NCBI RefSeq assembly: GCF_009806985.1
Contig: NZ_WUAX01000016.1
Location: 184,976-248,975 of the forward strand
DNA: 64,000 nt
Direction of reading: 5' to 3'
DNA from: Halorubrum sp. JWXQ-INN 858
Lineage (GTDB): Archaea > Halobacteriota > Halobacteria > Halobacteriales > Haloferacaceae
Within the stretch, counting starts at the first letter, position 1, and every line of letters starts with the position of its first letter. Positions 59,220-64,000 of this stretch are shown here, in pieces. The translations under genes were made by a program, and so were the position numbers. Below the pieces are notes generated by a model. The model had not been told where the DNA came from and searched no databases. It saw nothing but the letters and a program-made list of their open reading frames with translations.

Positions 59220-60392
59220 TCAGTACCCCGTCCCGAGCAGCTGGTTGACGAGGAGGGCCGTGAACGTGACCGCGAACAGCGCCGCGAGGATCGAAAAGGA
59301 GACCCCCCACCCGAACAGGTCGGCGGCGAGCCCGACGCCGACGGAACCCGCGGAGCCGATGACGGTGTACGCCGTGCGGACGAGCCCGAAGCCCGCGCCG
59401 CGTTCGGCGTCGCCGAGGGCGTCCATGAACCGCGGGTCGATGGCGGCGAAGAAGCTCGACCCGAAGCCCGCCAGCAACACGCCGATCGCGACGCCGGCGA
59501 GCCCGTCGACGAGAACGAAGCCGGCGGTGCCGAGCGCCCCGGAGAGCATCGCCGTCCCGATCGCGGCGTCGCGTCCGAGCCGGTCGGAGAGCCCGCCGAG
59601 CGTGACCTGTGCGCCCGCCCGGACGACGAAGAACGCCGAGAAGACGCCCCCGGCGAACGCCGGCGAGTAGCCCCGAAAGTCGACGAGGAACGTGGGGAGA
59701 AACGACATCAATCCCTGTACGACGTAGGTGCCGATCATCGCGACGAACAGCGGCAGGAGGATCGAGGGACGCGAGAGGAGCTCGACGAGCGGACCGAGCC
59801 GGAGCCGCTCGCGCATCGGTTGGTCCGGGCGGCGCGGCTCCGTCGGCCGGACCCGCCAGACGAACAGGAGGAAGACGGGGACGCCGACCGCCGCCGACAG
59901 CGCGATCGCGGGCCGCCATCCGTAGCGGACGCCGATCCACGCCGCCGCGACCGGCGCGACGAGCCCCGCCAGCGGGCCGCCCACGGAGTGGAGCCCGATC
60001 GCCGTGCCGAGGTCGTCGAACGTCCGCGAGAGCAGCGTGGTCGCCACCGCGTAGTGGAGCCCGGCGACGAGCCCGAGCAGGACCGCCGCCATCACGAACG
60101 CCGGGAAGACCGGGGCGAACGCGAGCAGGAGGCTCATCACCGTCGTTCCCCCGACGGCGACGAGGATCACGCGGCGCTCGCCGTAACGGTCCGCGAGCAG
60201 CCCGCTCGGGAACTGTGCGAGCCCGTACGCCAGCCACATCCCCGAGAGCGCGACCCCGATCGCCGTGTTCGACACCCGAAAGTCGGCGACGATGAACGGG
60301 ACGACCGGGCTGATCGCAAGCCGAGCGAAGTACGTCACGAAGAACGCGAGCATACACAGCGAGAGCACCGTGTGCCGGTACTGCCAGTTCAT
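59220..60392 (-). CDS. major facilitator superfamily transporter
   Basis: A 390-aa MFS transporter with twelve helices in two six-helix halves, the normal length. Conserved motif A LLADRYGERRVILV lies between helices 2 and 3 (about residues 62-75) and a weaker copy GGLSDRLGRDAAIG in the second half. Charged and substrate-specific residues do not point to a known substrate. ATG 60392 starts MNWQYRHTVLSLCM, the natural N-terminal helix; the frame is open upstream without similarity. A GTGTAAAACG word near 60499-60508 might be the promoter, giving a 5' UTR of about 80 nt. Confidence 0.85.
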   Translation of the reverse strand: MNWQYRHTVLSLCMLAFFVTYFARLAISPVVPFIVADFRVSNTAIGVALSGMWLAYGLAQFPSGLLADRYGERRVILVAVGGTTVMSLLLAFAPVFPAFVMAAVLLGLVAGLHYAVATTLLSRTFDDLGTAIGLHSVGGPLAGLVAPVAAAWIGVRYGWRPAIALSAAVGVPVFLLFVWRVRPTEPRRPDQPMRERLRLGPLVELLSRPSILLPLFVAMIGTYVVQGLMSFLPTFLVDFRGYSPAFAGGVFSAFFVVRAGAQVTLGGLSDRLGRDAAIGTAMLSGALGTAGFVLVDGLAGVAIGVLLAGFGSSFFAAIDPRFMDALGDAERGAGFGLVRTAYTVIGSAGSVGVGLAADLFGWGVSFSILAALFAVTFTALLVNQLLGTGY

Positions 60393-60595
60393 CGCGTCGA
60401 CGACCTCCCCATCGACCCGCCCGCGTCGGTCGATCCGACGACCGTACCCCGGCGGTCCCGTAACGTGCGATAGATACCGAGCCAGACTGTCCCGTCGGTG
60501 TAAAACGTGCCGATCCCGGAGTCGATCGCCCGACCAGGGGCCGCTACCCGGACCGAGGTGTTCTCGAAGCGACGTGAGAGCCAAAAGACGGGGAC

Positions 60596-60647
60596 CAGTC
60601 GTCTGCCGCGACGGCGGCGGTCAGTCGTCTGCCGCGACGGCGGCGGA
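60596..60647. repeat. 26-bp tandem duplication at a gene end
   Basis: CAGTCGTCTGCCGCGACGG-type 26-bp sequence occurs at 60596-60621 and 60622-60647 with one mismatch. The boundary lies in the stop codon of the wHTH gene (60621-60623), so the duplication copies the coding 3' end into the downstream gap. Confidence 0.85.
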
Positions 60648-60911
60648 CGGGAAGCTATCGAGGCGTGCGAGCGCCTCCTCGAAGTTCGGCCCCGGGCTGA
60701 CCTCCCCGGTCTCCGGGTCCCATTCGATGATCCCCGCCTCCGCGAGCGCCGGCAGGTGGTTCTCACGGAGGTCCTCATCGATCTCCTCGGGTCGCCCGCG
60801 GTGACGGAGGTCCGCCACCGTGGCGACGCCGTCCGCGACGGCCGCGACGATCCCGCGGCGGCGCGGGATGACGAACACCGACCGGTTGGAGAGGGCGATC
60901 GATCGTGTCAT
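60621..60911 (-). CDS. winged-helix DUF7344-type regulator
   Basis: A 96-aa winged-helix protein: SNRSVFVIPRRRGIVAAVAD, then TVADLRHRG for the recognition helix region, EIDEDLRENHLPALAEAGII and the wing IEWDPETGEVSPGPNFEE. The pattern matches haloarchaeal small ArsR-like/DUF7344 transcription factors, without a membrane anchor unlike the gene at 25308. Its stop codon is at a 26-bp duplication. The upstream AT-rich region (about 60912-60960) has ATAGATTTATG and a GGAAAG ribosome site. Targets are unknown; the tatC2 gene starts 2.3 kb away and is not obviously linked. Confidence 0.75.
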   Translation of the reverse strand: MTRSIALSNRSVFVIPRRRGIVAAVADGVATVADLRHRGRPEEIDEDLRENHLPALAEAGIIEWDPETGEVSPGPNFEEALARLDSFPSAAVAADD

Positions 60912-60988
60912 GTGTGCTCTTTCCTCTGTCAGTCGAATACCATTAGTGCGACATAAATCTATTGACGACGGTCCGCTCGACATCGCCG

Positions 60989-63214
60989 TCAGCGCCCGAC
61001 GATCTCGGCGGGCGGCGAGAGGTTCCGACGGCCGCCAAACGTGACGAGGAAGAGGACGCCGAGCCCGACCCCGTACGCCGCCATCAGCGGGACGGTCATC
61101 ATGAACATCGTGATCACGTCCGCGGGCGTGAACACCGCGGCGAACAGCAGGATCCCCACCGTCACCTCGCGCCAGCGGCCACGGAGCGCCTCGTAGGGGA
61201 CGCCGGCCTTGTTCAAAAGCACCATCGCGACCGGGATGTCGGCGAGGAAGCCGATCCCGATCGTCGTGAAGATCACGAGCCAGAGGAAGTCGCTCACCTG
61301 GTAGGTGATGATCATGTTCGCGTCGGCCGCGTCGGTGACGAGCCAGCCGATGATCCCGGGCGCGATGTAGCCGTAGCCGAGCGCGAAACCGCCGATCAGC
61401 CCGGCGAACAGCGCGCCGGTCCACACGTACACCTGTCGGAGCCGCCCCGCGACGAACCCGCGCTCGCGCAGCGCGGGCCACGCGTAGTAGAGGACCACCG
61501 GGAACACGGCGATGAGCCCGAGCAGGACGGAGAACTTCACCATGAAGATCAGCGCCTCGACCGGGTGAAGCGTGATGATGTTGATCCCGCCGTCGACCTC
61601 CGCGGGAACGCGGGCCTCGAGGTCGGCCCGAACCGTCGCCAACCCGCCGAGGTACAGCCACGTGAACGCGAGCGCCATCACGCCGCCGAAGACGGCGACG
61701 ATCCGGAACGACCGCGAGCGCAACGAGTCGAAGATGAACCGGAGGTCAGTGTAGTAGCCGCCGATGTCGTCGTCATCGTCGTCGCCCTCGGTGAGCTCCG
61801 AGAGGAACGTCGAGCTCGCGCGAGAGGTCCGGTCGCCGACGTCGTCGGCGAGTCCGCCGGAACCGCCGGAGCCGCCCGCACTCGACCCGGACGCGCCGTC
61901 GGAGTCCCCCCCGTCGCTCGACCCGTCACCGTCGCCGCTCAGGTCGGCGATGGCGTCGTAGCGGTCGAGGATCGCCCGCGCCTTCTCGGGGGCGTCCGCC
62001 TCCAGCGCCGCGCCGGCGAGCGCGACCGACTCCTCCTCGGTCATCTCGACGAACGGCTCGTCGGGGGCCGCGAGCACGCCCGCCGCGTCGAGCTCGCTCA
62101 CGTCGAGCGCGGTCGGGTCACCGTACTGGGATCCCGGGCTCGTCGTGTCGAGGTCGCGATAGACGGCCCACAGCGTCGCGACGAACGCGAACGCGAGCGC
62201 CCAGCCGACCGCGTACACCCCGGCGGCGGTGACCGGGTCGAGCCCGAGTCCCTCGCCGGGCGGCAGGAACCGCCAGTCGCTACCGGCCCAGCGGAGGAGG
62301 TCGTTCGCGCCGGTTCGCCCGCCGTACTCGTAGAAGGCGTAAAGGACCCCGCCGCCGAGCACGCCCGCCCCGGCGACGACGTTCCAGTGGTTCCGGACCG
62401 CGGCGGCGACGTCGATGCGGTCGGAGCTCCGTTTGGCCGTGACGACGACCTTCGCGAGGTAGAGGCTGAATCCGTACAGCGCGATCAGCGGGAACGCCCA
62501 CATCAGCTGCGTGAACGGGTCCGGCGGCGAGAACAGCGCGCCGAAGACGAAGATGGCGACGACGGCGTAGCGCCACTTGTCGCGGAACGTCTCGTACGGG
62601 ACGATCCCCGAGTACGAGAGGCCGGTGACCAGGAGGGGCATCTGTCCCGCCAGCCCGAACGAAAGCGAGAGGAAGACGATGAACTCCGTCCACATCACGA
62701 TGGAGTACGTCGGCTGGAGGCCGGCTTCGAGACCGAACCCGGCCAGAAACGAGAACATGATCGGGAAGAAGGCGTACACCCCGTAGGCGACGCCGACGGT
62801 GAACAGTCCGGCCCCGAGCAGCCCGATCGCGGCGATCTTCCACCGCGGCACCGGCGACTGCGGCCACATCCCGCGGGCGCGGAGCTCGTCGCGCGCGAAA
62901 TAGATCAGCGGCGGGAGCGCGAAGATCCCGCCGATGATGAGGCCGATCTTCGCTTGCAGGAGGATCACCTCGAAGGGCGTCTGTGCGATGATCTCCGTCT
63001 GCTCGGCGATCTCGGGGGTCATGTTCGCCTCCGTGACCGCCTTCAGGAAGTCCCACACGTAGATCCGGAGCGCCCAGAACGTCCCGAGGAACCCCAGCAG
63101 GAAGACGATGAACACCTTCTGGAGGTCCTTCTGGATCGAGCGAAGGAACGCCTTCGCCGACTCACGGCCGGCCGCGAGCGACTGTTGGGTATCCTCGTCG
63201 AGGGCACTCGCCAT
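60989..63214 (-). CDS. tatC2: Tat translocase TatCt, tandem TatC fusion
   Basis: A 741-aa fused TatC, the haloarchaeal TatCt type with two TatC units in one chain and about fourteen membrane helices. TatC recognises twin-arginine signal peptides and assembles the Tat pore; haloarchaea export most secreted proteins this way. First unit: FLRSIQKDLQKVFIVFLLGF onward, with YGFSLYLAKVV after its last helices. An acidic, Ser/Gly-rich linker (about residues 405-475) precedes the second unit, which has FIFDSLRSRSFRIVAVFGG, LHPVEALIFMVKFSVLLG and IITYQVSDFLWLVIFTTIGIGF. ATG 63214 lies 28 bp from GTTGATAACG. It is divergent from tatCo. Confidence 0.92.
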   Translation of the reverse strand: MASALDEDTQQSLAAGRESAKAFLRSIQKDLQKVFIVFLLGFLGTFWALRIYVWDFLKAVTEANMTPEIAEQTEIIAQTPFEVILLQAKIGLIIGGIFALPPLIYFARDELRARGMWPQSPVPRWKIAAIGLLGAGLFTVGVAYGVYAFFPIMFSFLAGFGLEAGLQPTYSIVMWTEFIVFLSLSFGLAGQMPLLVTGLSYSGIVPYETFRDKWRYAVVAIFVFGALFSPPDPFTQLMWAFPLIALYGFSLYLAKVVVTAKRSSDRIDVAAAVRNHWNVVAGAGVLGGGVLYAFYEYGGRTGANDLLRWAGSDWRFLPPGEGLGLDPVTAAGVYAVGWALAFAFVATLWAVYRDLDTTSPGSQYGDPTALDVSELDAAGVLAAPDEPFVEMTEEESVALAGAALEADAPEKARAILDRYDAIADLSGDGDGSSDGGDSDGASGSSAGGSGGSGGLADDVGDRTSRASSTFLSELTEGDDDDDDIGGYYTDLRFIFDSLRSRSFRIVAVFGGVMALAFTWLYLGGLATVRADLEARVPAEVDGGINIITLHPVEALIFMVKFSVLLGLIAVFPVVLYYAWPALRERGFVAGRLRQVYVWTGALFAGLIGGFALGYGYIAPGIIGWLVTDAADANMIITYQVSDFLWLVIFTTIGIGFLADIPVAMVLLNKAGVPYEALRGRWREVTVGILLFAAVFTPADVITMFMMTVPLMAAYGVGLGVLFLVTFGGRRNLSPPAEIVGR

Positions 63215-63347
63215 ACGGTGTCCGAAGTCCGTCGCCGTTATCAACCTTTTCGACCGCGCCCGCGTTCGCGGGCACGACGGATCGGACGTCGATCCCGCGG
63301 TCGCATCCGAAAAGGCCTATAATCACCCGGTGGCGAAGATGAAGTGA

Positions 63348-64000
63348 ATGGACGACTCCGATCGGTCGCGTGACGAGCCGTCGGACCCTGAGGACCCCGC
63401 GGCGGCGGACGGTGCGGACGGGACGACGCCGGGCGACGAATCAGGGGACGGCGGCGAGGTCGACGACGGTATCGAGGCGACCGACGCGGACGGAGCCGGC
63501 GACGAGGAGGAGCAGCAGGACCCGCGGGCGGAGGCTGAAGACGGCGCGGGCGAGGAGTCAGACGACGACGAAGTCGAACTCGCCGTCGCCGCCGCCGACG
63601 ACGACACCGACGAAGACGAAGACGACGACACCGACGACGACACCGACGAAGACGCCGACGACGACACCGACGAAGACGAAGACGCCGCCGACGACACCGA
63701 CGAAGACGAAGACGACGACACCGACGAAGACGAAGACGACGACACCGACGAAGACGAAGACGCCGCCGACGACACCGACGAAGACGAAGACGACGACACC
63801 GACGAAGACGAAGACGACGACACCGACGAAGACGAACTCGACACCTACACCGACGACGACACCGACGGCGACGACGAGCTCGGTGGCATCTCCGTCCCCG
63901 ACACGGACGAGGAGATGCCGCTCGCGGCACACATCGAGGAGATGATGCGCCGGCTCGCGATCGTCTTCCTCTTCGGCGGACTGGCAACGCTCGTCGCCGT
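63348..64000 (+). CDS. tatC1: Tat translocase TatC (TatCo), N-terminal part
   Basis: The frame begins at ATG 63348 and runs off the window. The first 180 residues are a strongly acidic, disordered extension with DDTDEDED repeats, then VPDTDEEMPLAAHIEEMMRR at about 183-202 marks the start of the TatC fold (HIEEMxxR is the conserved E-helix before membrane helix 1), followed by LAIVFLFGGLATL. It is the normal-size haloarchaeal TatCo. A CCTATAATCA box lies 28 bp upstream. The shared 133-bp gap with tatC2 holds both promoters. The acidic repeat may tune solubility in high salt; no specific function is known. Confidence 0.85.
   Translation, partial: MDDSDRSRDEPSDPEDPAAADGADGTTPGDESGDGGEVDDGIEATDADGAGDEEEQQDPRAEAEDGAGEESDDDEVELAVAAADDDTDEDEDDDTDDDTDEDADDDTDEDEDAADDTDEDEDDDTDEDEDDDTDEDEDAADDTDEDEDDDTDEDEDDDTDEDELDTYTDDDTDGDDELGGISVPDTDEEMPLAAHIEEMMRRLAIVFLFGGLATLVA
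63681..63836 (+). repeat. 78-bp coding repeat in tatC1, 2 perfect copies
   Basis: The acidic region of tatC1 is made from 24-bp units (GACGACGACACCGACGAAG then ACGAA) and a 30-bp variant beginning GACGCCGCCGACGAC. One 78-bp block (30+24+24) is present twice without mismatch at 63681-63758 and 63759-63836, so the repeat has expanded recently. Confidence 0.9.

Noticed and set aside
60962..63322. 786-codon plus-strand open frame over tatC2
   Set aside because: It is antisense to a clear TatC fusion gene and consists of Asp/Arg/Glu-rich sequence with no recognisable fold.
63558..63932. Minus-strand frame of FVGVVVF-type hydrophobic repeats
   Set aside because: It is the complement of the DDTDEDED coding repeat of tatC1; not a membrane protein gene.

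Overview
The window is chromosomal DNA of a haloarchaeon, most like Halorubrum or a close relative. The signs are very high GC with GC-biased third codon positions, acidic Asp/Glu-rich proteins, a 50-aa haloarchaeal Sec61-beta, archaeal ribosomal proteins L39e/L31e/LX, aIF6, Rpo11, FtsY, aCPSF1/FttA, haloarchaeal DUF families, and many genes with a TATA-like box about 26-30 bp before the start codon, the pattern of leaderless transcripts. No rRNA, CRISPR array or replication origin was seen.

Layout. 0-9.2 kb: uracil-DNA glycosylase family protein, SpoIIM-like membrane protein, MATE exporter, gamma-glutamylcyclotransferase-like protein, threonine ammonia-lyase, an unrecognised PD-(D/E)XK-like protein, a GAF histidine kinase and thioredoxin. 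9.4-11.2 kb: secG/Sec61-beta followed directly by a tnpB-only IS200/IS605-type element. 11.4-19.9 kb: pdxT-hisE, an MBL hydrolase, purL, an ABC ATPase behind a palindromic iron-box-like site, a DUF3891 protein and pyrE. 19.9-28.0 kb: a cell-surface region with DUF5305, an extended signal peptidase I, a rhomboid protease, three DUF1102-like secreted proteins and a winged-helix/membrane regulator. 28.2-34.5 kb: MoxR ATPase, tRNA-Ser(CGA), DUF373, rtcA, sppA and a coiled-coil protein. 34.8-44.3 kb: an acetate module with UspA, a two-subunit sodium/solute symporter, two acetyl-CoA synthetase paralogs and a Bat-like regulator between them. 44.4-52.7 kb: rpo11, a short-chain dehydrogenase, fttA behind a possible upstream ORF, mgsA and the methylmalonyl-CoA mutase large subunit. 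52.9-57.3 kb: phosphopantothenate synthetase and the archaeal rpl39e-rpl31e-tif6-rplX-pfdA-ftsY cluster. 57.4-64 kb: a bactofilin-like protein, a DEDD nuclease, an MFS transporter, a wHTH protein and divergent tatC genes (a tandem-fused TatCt and the start of an acidic-repeat TatCo).

Genes that appear to work together. Acs, the symporter pair and UspA would import and activate acetate, with the Bat-like protein a plausible regulator. Propionyl-CoA from the same diet could feed methylmalonyl-CoA mutase. The DUF1102/signal peptidase/rhomboid/DUF5305 region looks like a dedicated surface-protein or filament system. The SRP receptor, Sec61-beta and both TatC genes cover protein export.

The most unusual structural feature is a set of short tandem arrays (units of 14-34 bp, each with its own sequence) in the intergenic gaps. 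Several sit on gene 3' ends and contain the stop codon. Two of the arrays share a 32-bp period and a TTATAA core that resembles a haloarchaeal promoter.
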